Below are positions 24,599 to 36,780 of a DNA stretch of 64,000 nucleotides, piece after piece. The notes under the pieces are model-generated. The model had not been told where the DNA came from and did not search any database. It worked only from the letters and a program-made list of their open reading frames with translations. Each line of letters opens with the position of its first letter. Within the stretch, counting starts at the first letter, position 1. The position numbers and the translations under genes are program-made. Source of the stretch: Casuarina equisetifolia (lineage: Eukaryota; Streptophyta; Magnoliopsida; Fagales; Casuarinaceae); NCBI GenBank assembly GCA_028551475.1, contig CM052356.1:19185884-19249883 (forward strand), in the 5' to 3' direction.

Positions 24599-25942
24599 TT
24601 TGGTATCAAAGAGCTAGCATATGGTAGTTGCTCATGGCAAACAACCACATTGCCACCAAAATTTATCCCTTTCCTATTTCAGTAAATGTATCCAATTTTG
24701 TGAACTTACGACTGAGTGAAAACAACTTTTTTCCATGGTTTCTCAGGTCAAGACACTTATGCAAATGCAACGTCTATATGGCTTCCTAACTAGTTAAGTT
24801 GAAGAACCATCGCCCACCATCCCAGATGAAGAATTTGATGAAGAAGTTGAAAATGCTGATTATGTAACTTGGAAGCAAACTGATAGTCTTGTAAAATCAT
24901 GGATCCTCAACACTCTACCCGAGGAAGTGTTGGGATATGTCTTTGAGCTGGAAACAACTTCTCAAGTATGGGATAAGCTATGCAGTAAGTATGCCCAGAA
25001 AACTGAAACTAGAGAATACAACTTACTCTCCTAACTCTACCACCTCTCAAAGCTCAACTAACTAGTTAAACTCATTGGTGAGCCATTCTCTAGCCAAGGC
25101 AAATCCTTTCAACTGCTGGGAGGCCTAGGATCTGAATATGAATCCTTTAGAACCATTATGTTTAAATCCCCCATTCCTGCATTTAATGACATTGTATCCT
25201 AACTTCTGGCATTTGATAGTTGTTTGAGCATATATGCTTCTCCACAACAGCTTGATAATGCAGCCTTCATTACTTAACATTTCTAATGTGGTGGCCATTC
25301 TAGTAACAGAAGAGGACAAGGTAGTCAAAGTAACTTCTCCTCCTAAGGACGTGGATTCAACCAATCCACTCAACCTAATTGCACTACACCATGCAGGCCC
25401 TTTGGAGAACAACAACAAAACCCATAGCCTAGAAACAATAAGAACCATGGCTGTCCATTAGTTACGTGCCAAATCTATTAAAAAAAAGGCATAATGCCCT
25501 TCAATGCTGGCGTCATTGTGATCATGCTTTCCAAACAAACGATGTCCCTCAAGCTTTTGCAACACTCACTCTTGAAGATCCACCAGAAAGAGGTTGGGTT
25601 CTTGATAGTAGAGCTACTACCTATCATGTTAACACCTTTGGTGAGTTAAATGATGTTAAACCTTATTTTGGAACTGACAAAATCCTTGTTGGTAATGGAT
25701 AGCAAATAACTATCACTCATACTGGTAACACTGTCCTAGGAAATGGTTTGCTTCCTCTCAACTCTGTCTTAGTGGCTCCAAATATAACAAGGAAACTGCT
25801 TTTCATTTCCAAGTTAATTGATGACTATCCTTACCTTGTGATTTTTGATAACTATCATTTTTATGTTAAGGACTCGAGAATGGGGTAGATTATGTTGAAA
25901 AGGGTTAGAAGAGGAAATCTTTACCTGTTGCCAAACCCTCTA

Positions 25943-28662
25943 TGATAACTATATTTTTATAGAGTTATTTTATCTATTTTTAGGTAATAAATAATACAGT
26001 AATTATGAGAAAATATTTGAATTCCTCTTTATTTACTTGAATTTGCCTTGTTTTTGTAGCATGAAGAGGTATGGAGAAAAAGGAGGAATAGGGAGAACTT
26101 GATGTTTATTATATGGAAAAATCATAATATCAAGATCAAGAGAGTCAAGATGGGCTTGGGCTTTGGATGATTGTTATTAGATTTTCTATTATTGTTGGGT
26201 TTTCTAAATAAATAGAAAACCTAGTCATGTTAGAAATTCAAATCTCAATTAATTTGAGAGTTCAAAACTCAATTATTTTAGGTATCCAAAATTGACTTCT
26301 ACTGGAATAAGGTCTAAACCCAAAACTCTATTTAAGAGAAGAGATTAGGCAAACGAAGAGGGGAGGAGGAAATTGAGCACAACTTAAGAAAGGCCAAGAA
26401 TTCAAGGTTTTCTTAAAGAGAAGACAAAAAAGGTGACAGATTTCTTATTCTTGGACTCAAGATGCATTCTTTATTTCCTATTATTGTCCCTCATCATTAT
26501 TTTTTTATGTTTTAGTTTACTTTTGTTAGAGCTATGATGTAACCTAATTATGATGATATGAATATTATGATTGTTATGTTTTGCAAGATCTTTTATTTAT
26601 GTGAAGTTGCATATTATTGTGCTTAATGCTTTTAAGTGATTATCTACCATTTAAATGATTTGATTTACATGTTTGATATCGACATGAGATGATATGCAAT
26701 TGCTTCTTGTAATGTGTAATCATAAATTAAATATGGATAGACATATACCATATTGTTTGTGTGGCTTTCAATAAAAATTGGAAATGCTCATAGATCTTAA
26801 TGCATTTGGTTTGTTTCAATTCATATATAGAGATATAGTGAATTAATGTTCTAACTAGGTTTGCTATACCTAGATATAGTATAGTAAATAAATTAGGCAG
26901 TTCTGCCATCACATAGATATTATCCATATTGCAAAAATAAATAATCAAGATTAATACCTAGTAGTTATAGTTGTTGGTTTTTATGGCTTAACAAGAAAGG
27001 GGGTTAATTGTTTTTGTACCAAAAACTATGCTTTTGTTTTAATAAATAATTCAATTAATCCATTCAGCAATTTATATGATAATAAGTAATCAAACAAAAT
27101 TATTTAAGCAAGTAAAGAGTAAGAGAATCAACACCCAATTTTACCATGGTGGTTTGGCACTCTATCTTAAAGTCCTACGTCCACCCTCTTCTCCTTCAAT
27201 CTAACCGATTGAAGTCATCTTTACTCAACCTGATTAGGAGAATACGTTCTCCCTAATCCAAATAATTCCTTCTCAAAGAAATTATTAAGTCTAAATACAA
27301 ATTATGATCAAAAGATCATATACAGTAGCAAATCCCCAAATAATGTGTTAGTTTATGGGATATTGCTAATCAGAGGAGTTGTTCAAACATATATTTCAAG
27401 ATACAAAGCTCCTATTACGAAATCCCCAATTTGAAGAAATTAGGATTTTGGGTTTTCCTCAAAATTTATGTGCAGAAAATGTTTATAAGTGAAATTAGCA
27501 CATAAATAATGTTATACAAGCTATGATTAAAGATATAATTGAAGATCAAAGTAGAAGATCAAATATCACCAAACCCTTGTGAATCACCGAATGATGAACA
27601 AACTCGAATAAGATGGTAAGTGAGTTTAATAGACTTTCTTCACAAAGAGAACACTTTAAATAGATGTCAATCATCAAGAGAAAATCTTCACGCACACATC
27701 TCCTTTAAATAGAAGTAGATCTAGGGCCTTTTTTTTTTAATCAAACCTGAACCATAGCCTTCTTCCCGTTAGAAATAGTAGGCTATTTATCAAATCAGCC
27801 TCATATCAGCCTTTTGATTCGAAATCTGACCATTCTAACAGGCCGTCTCCTCTAGATTCCTCCCATTGAGGTTTCAGCATTTGAGAGAAGCGAAGGCAAC
27901 ATCGGGGACGAGTAAAGTGGCTAGCGGCTAGGGCAAGCTCATCGAAGAATAAATGCCTCTTATATGCCCTTAAGTGAGATGACGTCGTGGCCAGAAGATT
28001 TCACCAATGGTCAAGACGACACCATAACAAGGAAGCTTCAATTATGATTAAGATGACACCATAACAAGGAACGGGATCGGGCTGACGTGAACTTGGGCCG
28101 CACCATATCGTCTCAGTCCAGCAACAGGAGTCTAGTCCAATGATAACATATCAACAGGTATATACGGTCCAATATCAACAAGGTCCAAAAATATGATCTT
28201 TTACAAAGTTCATATTTTGGTGTATTGCATATATTGACTTTGAACTCATATTAACATAGAGTTAATGTCCCTCATGTTCCTACAATTTCATCAAACCAAG
28301 TATCATATTCCTAAAATAAAATATATTCAAATAAATTATATTTCTTAAAGAAATATTCAAATAATCAACATATATTTGAATATATGTCACAAGAACTTTA
28401 AGAATATATTTTATGAAGAAATGTATGAACCTGGTTACTTTATAATATCATTAATTGATATTATAATTTGTACACCTTTTACTTCCTATAGTTTTTCTTT
28501 TTTCACATTTAGAAAAACATATTTTAAGAATTGATATTTCCAAGAAAATATTTTTAGTCACAACAAAATCCTATTTTCCAACAATAGTAAAATCATATAC
28601 TCTAACATATTTTGTATATTTAGTTATCTTAAATTTAGTTAATCAATTTATCATTTATCATT
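25943..28662 (+). repeat. Solo-LTR-like repeat, family X, copy 2 (in R4), itself interrupted
   Basis: It begins TGATAACTATATTTTTATAG at 25943 and is homologous to the reverse complement of copy 1 (20109-21407). At 26972-28583 it is interrupted by a family-Y solo LTR, after which about 75 bp of X continue to about 28662. The last 180 bp or so of X, present in copy 1, are missing. R4 coding sequence resumes directly at WHHRLGH. Confidence 0.75.
26972..28583 (-). repeat. Solo LTR, family Y, copy 1, with 5-bp target duplication
   Basis: 1612 bp. Read on the minus strand it starts TGTTGGAAAATAGG and ends in AAAACCAACA. It is flanked by the perfect 5-bp duplication ATAGT (26967-26971 and 28584-28588). 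It is homologous in inverted orientation to 28940-30436; for instance both carry a TATAATATCA..TTAATGATATTATA inverted motif near one end and a CCCCCTTT string near the other. A solo LTR forms by recombination between the LTRs of a full element. The CCCCCTTTTTT end resembles copia (Sirevirus-like) LTRs, but the class is inferred. Confidence 0.85.
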
Positions 28663-28939
28663 TGGCATCATAGGTTGGGGCACTTTCACGAACAAATAGT
28701 AAAACTTTTGGCTCAACAAGGCAGAATCAATGTAGTACCTAATTTTGTCCTTGACTTTTGTAAACCTTACCACATGAGCAAGAGTTGTAAGCTCCTTTTT
28801 ACAAACTTTACCACTAGAACCTCTTCTCCTTTTGAAAAGGTCCATAGTGATATATAGGGGCCTTCACTTGTTAATTCCTATTAGCACTATAAATATTATG
28901 TATCCTTTGTGGATGACTTTTCATGTTTTACTTGGATAT

Positions 28940-30436
28940 TGTTGAAAATCATGTGTTTATATGTTTTGTTGAGAAAATTTTTATTATGTATGAATATATG
29001 AATTTGTGTGCATATATTAAATATCAAAGAAAATAAAAGGTGTGTAAATTATAATATCAATTAATGATATTATAAAATAGCCAGTTTCCTACATTCCATT
29101 ATCAAACATCAAATATGAAGTTAAAATAAATTATTTTATGTGTGATTTAATTAGTAAAATAATTCATATTAGTGTTTAAATTAAAAGAATGTGATACTTG
29201 GAAATGGTGTACTTATAGGTTTGATTGAAGGATAAAGGCATGCTATTTATTCAAGTTAAGAATGATAGAATACATATCATTATTGGACTAACCATATATG
29301 TGTTAGACTAATGTTGGACTAATTAAATAAAAGAAAAGCATGGACGGCCTGTGAAGTTGAAGCTCGCAGAACTTAGCTTGAGCGCTTGGACGGCCCGTGA
29401 AGCTAAAGCCCGCAGAACTCAACCCAAAAGCCTGGACAACCCGTGAAGCTGAAGCCTAAGCGCATATCACTTAAGTGAAATGCTACCATTTCATTTTGAT
29501 AAGAGGGTAAGCTTTTGCATCAAATAGCCTGAAGCCCTAGCTGCACATGTGATCGAAGCCATCCTCCTCCTCCTTCTCTCTCTCGATTGCCGACTCTCCA
29601 ACGGGAAGAAGAATGAAGTGATGGATTGTCAAAACGAGTATCTACTGTAAAAATCATCATCCCTGTAGTTGTGTGATGTTGTGTTTATCAAATCTCAATG
29701 GAAGAAATTCAAACAAGTTTGAACCGAAACCCTAAAGTGTTCAAGGTTTGAAAATTTGATATAAAAGGGAGCTTCGGGTGAATGTTTGGTGCTTGCTGAT
29801 CGATATATTACTGATTTGATTAAAAAAGATTAAAGCTTTGAATCATTTGTTCTCACTGCCATGTTCTTCAATCCTTGAAGAAAGAAAGAACCTTCTAAAA
29901 AATCTTCTAGATTGATCTTTGTATGTGCTAGATTATCTAAAAAATTATTTGCACAGAAAGATCTTTGTAAATCTAAAACCCTAGCTTTGTGAAAATTGGA
30001 GATTTCATGATTAAAGCTTGAATTAATTCTTCATGTATTTAATTAGCTCTCTGATAAGCTTAGTTCCTCACCCATATTACATATTTAAGGATTAGCTTAA
30101 TGTACTTAGGTTTTATAAACCTAACTCTATAATCGAGAATTCAAATAACTCCTTAAAAAGGAGTTGTGAGGTGTAGGAGAGGAGTTCTCCTAGTTTGAAG
30201 TAAAGTAAACTTCAACTTGGTTTAAGTTGAAGGAGAAGATGGTGAAGTAGGTGAAAAGTGTCGAACCATCGTGTAATTCTTTGACCCTGATTATTTTGTC
30301 TTTATTCTTATTTATATGCTATGATACTACTGTGTTAATTAACAACATTGCATTATTATTTAAAAAGGAACTATTAAAAGATAAAATCTAAATATCCAAT
30401 TCAACCCCCTTTTTTGGATAGCTATAAAACCTAACA
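28940..30436 (+). repeat. Solo LTR, family Y, copy 2, with 5-bp target duplication
   Basis: 1497 bp, starting TGTTGAAAATCATG and ending AAAACCTAACA. It is flanked by the perfect duplication GATAT (28935-28939 and 30437-30441). Removing it rejoins the R4 integrase frame at TWIF. It carries a three-copy minisatellite at 29342-29462 and the CAACCCCCTTTTTTGG end string. Confidence 0.9.
29342..29462 (+). repeat. 46-bp minisatellite inside family-Y LTR, about 2.6 copies
   Basis: The unit starts GACGGCCTGTGAAGTTGAAG and ends near GAGCGCTTG. Three successive, diverged copies share the core CCCGTGAAGCT(G/A)AAGCC. It is more GC-rich than the surrounding LTR. Confidence 0.8.
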
Positions 30437-31639
30437 GATATTTCCTTTTCGGTAGAAGTTTGAAGTGCTTGGTATCTTTAAGGACTTTACAAAAATGGTA
30501 GAAACCCAATTTGGTTTACCCATCAAAATCTTGCAAACCGAAAAATACACCTTAATAAAATGAGGTTGTAGAAAGAAAACATCGTAATATTGTGGAGCTA
30601 GCTAGAACCATGATGATTAAGGTAAATGTCCCAAAACAATACTGGGTCGATGCCTTTCTTACTACAGTGTATGTGATCAATAGGATACCAAGTCAATCCA
30701 TCAACAATTCCATCCTTTTTGAAAAGCTATACAAGAAACATTGTGATTATAGCTTTTTTTTTTAGTGTTTGGGTGCTTATGCTTTCCTTACCTTAAGCAT
30801 GAAGTTGCAGATAAACTATCTCCCAAATCATTTAAGTACATTTTTTGGTATACAGCCCACAACATAAGGACTATAGGTGCCTTCATCATGCCTTTGGGAG
30901 AGTCTTTGTTTCAAGACACGTTATCTTTAATGAAGTCTCATTTCCTTTTGCAATTCAACTCAAAAGTTCTGAAACACATCTCCTTATAGCATGCCTTCCT
31001 CAAAGCTTAGAAGAACCAACTAGCTTGCACCTCTCACCTACTGAGTGGGTAGATGAAGTCATGACTAATAACTCCTTGGAAAACACATCAAATAATATGG
31101 GTAAGGATGCTCCACCTCCTACAATGTGGCCAACTATTGTCCTTTCATTGCGTCCTTAAGAAGCCATAAGCCCCACACATGTTGTGACTCCAACTAGGTC
31201 CCTATGTGCTCCATCCAAGACCCCCACTAACTGCAATGTGCTACCTTTGTACAACAACATGGAAACTCTTAAAAGTCATAAATTTAAGGGTCAATTGAGT
31301 GATGGCCAACTTGCCTCACTCGTGAATGACTCACTTATAGTTGCATCTTCAAATAGCTTCATCTACCCGACATCTGCACCTCTAACTACATTAACAAACA
31401 TCCTGATTTCCATTGATAAAGCCAAGTAAGTGTCCAATAGTCCAATCTCCACTATTCGCTCATCTTTTTCATCTCATTGTGAGAATGACACCAACTAGCA
31501 ATATGCAGCTCACAATCCACAATCTTCAATCTCTCTCCTACCAATTAACCTAGAGAATACTCAGATGCATTCCATTTAAACTAGGAGTCAAACTAGAATC
31601 CAAAAACCAAACCCCAAATATGCACTGACCTTCACTCAC

Positions 31640-33065
31640 TCACTTCCCTCACTCTTTGAAAATCTTCATTCGACTTTGAAACACAAGGCTTGGAGACATG
31701 TGATGGAGAAAGAAATATCAGCCCTTAAATGCAACAATAGCTGGCATCTTGTTCCTTTGTCAAAAGCAAAAAATATTGTGGGGTGTTGTTAGGTCCTAGA
31801 GTAGAAACTTGGACCAAATGGAAAACTAGATCACTTGAAGTTAAGACTTGTAGCCAAGGGCTACCATCAAGAACCAGGTGTGGACTTTTTTGAAACTTTT
31901 AACCCTGTTGTTCATAGTACTACAATCTGTTTGATTCTGTCAATTGCTACCGTGAGGCGTTGGCCATTGCTTTAATATGATATAAATAATGCATTCTTAC
32001 ACGGACCATTTACTGAACCCGTTTTCATGGAGCAACCTTTAGGGTTCATCAGTTCTCACCTTCCAAATCATGTATGTTGATTGACAAGAGCTCTTTATGG
32101 TCTTAAACAAGCCCTACGAGCTTGGTATGATAGGCTCACTAACTTTCTTTTCTCTCTTAGCTTTTGGTGCAACCAACTTGACCCCTCTTTGTTTATACTT
32201 TTTCATGTAATTATTTGGATTTTACTCTATGTTGATGATCTTATAATGACCGGGAACTCCAAGGAGTCAATTATAAGCTTTAAGGCTGCTTTTAGTTTAG
32301 AATTTCTAATTAAAAGTCTTGGCCAATTTCACTACTTCTTAGGAGTTGAAGTTACCCACGTTGCTAAAAGGATCTTATTATCTCAAAAACAATATGTTGT
32401 TGACATATTAAAACAGGTAGGTATGGAACACTACAAGCCCATTGCAATGCCTATGGCTACCAAGAAACCAATAATAAGAAATGGAGCCTTACCAACCAAG
32501 GAACCATCTGTATTACAGAGTCTTGTAGGGGCACTCCAATACCTTACATTAACTCATCTGAACCTTTCATTTGCTGTTAATTGTTTATGCCAAACAATGT
32601 ATGCACCAACATTTGTTGACTTTCATAAATTAAAGAGAGTGATGAGATACTTACATGAAACAGTATCCTACGGACTCAAGCTTCACTTTACCAGTACCTT
32701 AAACTTGTACGGTTATAGTGATGTAGATTGGGGCTGTTGCCTAGTGACTAGGCAATCTACCATAGGATTTTCCTTCTTTTTGGGTGCAAATTGCATCTCA
32801 TGGAGTGCAAAAAGGCAACCAATGGTTTCAAGGTCATCAATAGAAGCCAAATATTGTTCTTTAGTCGCAGCAGCATCAAAGTCAACATGAATCTCAGTCC
32901 TACTTAAGGATCTTAGTGTACCTCAACCTGAACTAACAATTTTGTTTTGTGACAACTTGTTAACCTTATATCTCACCACCAAGCCAATCCTTCATGGTAA
33001 GTCCAACCATATAGAAATAGACTACCACTTTATCCGTGAGAAAATAGCACTCAAGACAATTGTTA
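31640..33065 (+). pseudogene. R4 reverse transcriptase / RNase H region
   Basis: This is the best preserved part of R4. A 269-codon open stretch (32081-32890) encodes ALYGLKQALRAWYDRL, the YVDD box in LLYVDDLIMTG (about 32224-32256), LGQFHYFLGVEVTH and SLVGALQYLTLTHLNLSFAV. RNase H motifs follow: YSDVDWGCCLVTRQST and SRSSIEAKYCSLVAAASKS. Upstream RT sequence (31640-32080) has stops, and the frame breaks again at 32890. Family knowledge: the enzyme copies element RNA into DNA. Here it is a relic, since the polyprotein cannot be made. Confidence 0.9.
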
Positions 33066-33183
33066 CAAAATATGTGTAATCAAGTGAGCAATTGGCAGAC
33101 TTACTTACCAATGCCCTTGCCTGAACTTTGTTTGAAAAGTTGCGTAACAAACTAGGTCTTCTCACACTTAGTTTAAGGGGGCT

Positions 33184-33547
33184 TATTGACTTTGACAATC
33201 CAGAGCATGCGGGACAAGCTCTAATCATGACAACCACAAACATCAAACAAGTAAATCAAAGAGCAACAACTCAAATCCAACAAGGCACGAAAGGTTCACC
33301 AAAAAAAGCACGCAAGACAAAAGAAAAGCATAGCATTCGTTAGCTTTCACTAGTCAAAATCTTTTCTACACATCATGTACCCTTTCTCTTTTGACTATAT
33401 ATAGGTGCAACTCAGTGTACATTTAATTATCTTTTTGCTAACCTGGATATACAGTACGTTGAGTAACAAACCAGAATCTCTGTTGTCCTTCTCTCTCCTT
33501 GTTCTCTCTCCTTGTTCCCTCTTTCTCTCTCTTTTCTCGTTTTTCCA
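33184..33547 (+). repeat. 3' LTR of R4
   Basis: About 364 bp, from TATTGACTTTGACAATCC to CGTTTTTCCA, directly after the purine tract. It carries an ACTATATATAGG TATA-like box near 33394-33405. It is oriented so that an LTR promoter would read toward P450-A. Confidence 0.88.
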
Positions 33548-33619
33548 TTAGGACTTCTAGTGATACCTGTCGAAGAGTGTATCGAGGCATTCTCCGCACT
33601 ACTTTGAACATTTGTTAAT

Positions 33620-33869
33620 CCTAACAAACAAATAAAAAATCAGTCACTCATAGTTTGATCTTGATAAAATAATGAATTTTCCTTTCCCCATTTTTCTTTT
33701 TTGGCTCTTCCTGTGAATTACGTCACCAGCTACATCACTTGCATGTGAGTCGCACTTCAAGAGATAATTACATACGCCACCTTCCTCGCGACGCTGCTTT
33801 ATTCACAATACTTTACCCTACGAGAGTACCTTCGTGCCTTGTGTTGAATCTGACTGCTGAACTCCGGCG
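33620..33869 (+). promoter_or_regulatory. Upstream region of P450-A, conserved with pseudogenes 1 and 2
   Basis: This block has recognisable counterparts at 3775-4067 and, split, at 8510-9337. Shared strings include AAAATCAGTCACT, CTCATAGTTTGATCTTGATA, CTGCTTTATTC and GTGTTGAAT(C/T). It begins about 70 bp after the end of the R4 3' LTR. Conservation may only reflect common descent. No clear TATA box could be chosen. Confidence 0.55.
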
Positions 33870-36732
33870 ATGCAGTTACTTCTGCCTGTGATTTTCCTCC
33901 TTATCATCACGCTCCTGAAACTCTTGCGTTCAATCATATGGGTCCCGTGGAGAATCCAGCAGCATTTCCGCAAACAGGGCGTGCGAGGTCCTGTCTACCG
34001 GCCGGGCTTCGGAAACGCGGCGGAGATCCGCCGGATGTACGAGCAAGCCCAGGCGAAGCCGATGCTAGTGAGCCACAAGATACTTCACCGAGTGGCTCCT
34101 TTCTACCACGAGTGGTCAGCTCTGTACGGGAGGACGTTTCTCTATTGGTTTGGGCTAAGACCCAGATTAGCTATAGCCGATCCAGATATGATCAAGGAGG
34201 TCCTAATGGACACAGGCACGGCTTTTGACAAGATTGACACTAATCCTTCGATAAAGATGTTCTTGGGACAGGGGTTAGCTTCGGTGACAGGGGAGACATG
34301 GGCCCTCCATAGAAGAATCGCTAACCATGCCTTTAAGATAGAAAGAGTCAAGGTAATGTCCGCCCTTGTTTCCAGGAAGTCAACGATAATTGATCCGATC
34401 CTATATTTATCGTTGTAGCTTAGCATGTCCTCAATGTATTTAGTTTCGCATATATCATTTAGCTTGACGAAATAAATATTGTTTTTAACTATACATTGAA
34501 AAGAAACAAAAATATTCGAATTAGTGATTAAGATTGGGCCTTGCATTGTTAAGGACAAAAGTAGAAAAAAATCTTTCAATAATACTTAAATTTAAAAATT
34601 ATTGTCTTTAACTCATGATTAATTTTAGATTGGACTTTGAACTTTATAAGAAACATGAATATTTAAGTCCTAAAATAAGTTTAAGAATGTAAGAAAAGAC
34701 CGAGATTTATATAATTTTAGGATTGTCTTAGAAGTAGTTTGCTGTAAAAGCCTCTGTTGGATATATGCTCATGGCTAGAGATGGCCTTGAAAGCTTGTGA
34801 CCAATGACCCCAACACGCCAAAATTGTATTTCAGGCTTGGGTCCCAGACATTGTGGCTAGTTCCGTAAAGGTGCTCCAGAAGTGGGAAGAAGAGAGAGGA
34901 GGTAGAGACGAATTCGAGATAGACGTGCACAAAGAACTTGACCACCTTACCTCGGACGTTATATCAAGAGCAGCATTCGGAAGTAGTTTTGAGGAGGGGA
35001 AGAGAATTTTTATGTTACAAGAGCAGCAACTGCAGCTCATCTACCGAGGCTTAAGAAGTGTTCACTTTCCTGGTTACAGGTGAAAACACTGCCAATGATT
35101 TTCATGGGTTTAAGATGTATGGGTTTCGCCAAGTGTTATGAATATGCATCGATCGAGCAGTAAATACACACTTACAATTAGAACAAGAAAATGTAGAAAA
35201 TTTATATGATTTGAAAGAAACAATCTCTATTACTACGGACAAGAACTTTTCTTATGTTTGATTAATTTGTACATCTAGGAGTTATTAGAAAATCTATAGG
35301 AAAAACTCAATTTGAAAAATTATCACATTATCCTTTACCTTGTTTTTATTTCCATGCCTAATATCATAACTTATAGATTCTCGTTTTCCTTTGTTAGTTT
35401 AGGTGAAACAATTAGTGCATGATATGATTTTAATATTTTTACTTTGATAATGACATTTCTGTAATTATAGCAATTATGGTTTTTCCTTCATAAATAAGAT
35501 AAGGATAGAGAGATTCTAGTTCAACAGCTAGGTGAGAGCATTCAATGACTAAGTGCTGTTCTAGCTATTATGACAGTTGAAAGATGTTACTTATATTTGA
35601 AGAGTGTAAGTAAAAAAATTTACGAAGAGTGTCTGGTTCAAACCTCCATAAATCTACTTGAATTTGTGTGTGTACATTTGTCTTTTTAGTGTGCTCAATC
35701 CTCACGGAGTGTGATCCGCTTTCCTTATTCGATGGATTTTTCTTAACATCTTGCTCCCATTACGATATATTTAGTTTGACGATGATCTCTTCGCGTCGGT
35801 TTAAGGACTACATACGAAGGTATTACTTCTGATTTGTCTATGATCTCTCCCCGCTGCTAGGTTCTTGCCTACTAAGAACAACAGAGAAAGGTGGAGACTT
35901 GAGAAGGAAATACGCGAAGCCATTCGGATGCTGGTCGAGAACAACAGCAGAGCGACAGAAAATTCAAGAAATTTGCTTGCCCTCTTGATGTCTTCCCACA
36001 AGAATCATAATGGTAAAGAAGAGAAGTTAGAGATGGAGGAAATCATAGGTGAATGTAAGACCTTCTACTTTGCAGGAAAGGAAACAAGTGCTAATCTTTT
36101 GACTTGGGCACTCATCCTTCTAGCACTGCATCAAGAATGGCAAAGCAAGGCAAGGGAAGAAGTTCTCCGCATCTGTGGAGAAAACCAACATCCAACAGCT
36201 GAAAATTTAAACGGCCTCAAAATGGTAAGTTCAATTTATTGTATCACTGAGGTAATTTCCATGACCATGCATTTTATTGAACGAATGGAAAAACTGAATT
36301 CTTTTTCACCAGATAAGTATGATACTGAATGAAACTCTTCGTCTTTATCCTACGACTGTGGCGGTGATAAGGCGAGCATGCAAGAGAGTTAAGCTGGGGA
36401 ACCTCGATATTCCGGCCGGCACGGAGCTCTACCTGGCCATGACAGCCGTCCATCATGACACTGACATCTGGGGAGCAGACGCACATGAATTCAACCCGTT
36501 GAGATTTTCTGAGCCTCGAAACCATTTAGCCTCATTTTTTCCTTTCAGCTTAGGCCCCAGAATCTGTGTGGGACAGAATCTAGCCTTGGTGGAGACGAAG
36601 GTCGCCCTTGCTACGATCATCCAGCAATATTCTTTTAGGATATCTCCAACTTATGTTCATGCGCCATTACCCCTTCTAACATTGCAACCTCAACATGGTG
36701 CACAGCTCCTATTTAGCAGGGTAAATGGTTGA
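33870..36732 (+). CDS. Cytochrome P450-A, CYP72 clan, complete four-exon gene
   Basis: A membrane-bound monooxygenase: it would insert one oxygen atom of O2 into an unknown substrate using electrons from a P450 reductase at the ER. Exons: 33870-34352, 34835-35079, 35861-36224 and 36313-36732, all with GT-AG borders, giving 503 residues, the usual length. Visible parts: N-terminal anchor (about residues 3-24), hinge RGPVYRP, I-helix AGKETS (314-319), K-helix ETLR (371-374), FNPLRF and the heme loop [10 protein letters not shown] with Cys449. Stop TGA is followed by AATAAA at 36775-36780. General form ([17 protein letters not shown]) is like CYP734/CYP721/CYP709 relatives; the family cannot be fixed here. 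CYP734 members inactivate brassinosteroids, but that role is not shown. Pseudogenes 1-3 are its closest kin in the window. Confidence 0.93.
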
Positions 36733-36774
36733 AGCTTGCATCCTCGATTTGAAAATGTGTCTTTTTGACATATT

Positions 36775-36780
36775 AATAAA
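36775..36780 (+). terminator. Candidate polyadenylation signal of P450-A
   Basis: AATAAA lies 43 bases after the stop codon of P450-A, a plausible near-upstream element. Confidence 0.45.

Larger units (their letters stand above)
24247..33547 (+). mobile_element. Full-length but dead Ty1/copia retrotransposon R4 with nested insertions
   Basis: Two LTRs of about 352 and 364 bp flank a copia interior of 9.3 kb, swollen by three nested LTR insertions. A PBS TGGTATCAAAGAGC lies at 24601-24614. Gag remnants: about 24650-25500. Protease: RGWVLDSRATTYHVN (about 25593-25637), where the active-site DSGA reads DSRA. Pre-integrase/integrase resumes at about 28663 (WHHRLGHFHEQIVKLL) after family X and Y insertions. 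It is cut again at 28940 and resumes at 30442 with integrase, including VVERKHRNIVELARTMM. RT and RNase H follow to about 33060. A purine tract (GTTTAAGGGGGC) precedes the 3' LTR. Stops throughout; inactive. Its 3' end lies 322 bp upstream of the P450-A start codon. Confidence 0.92.

Noticed and set aside
34142..34579. 145-codon minus-strand frame over P450-A exon 1
   Set aside because: Antisense shadow of a real exon; the same pattern appears over exon 1 of B and C.
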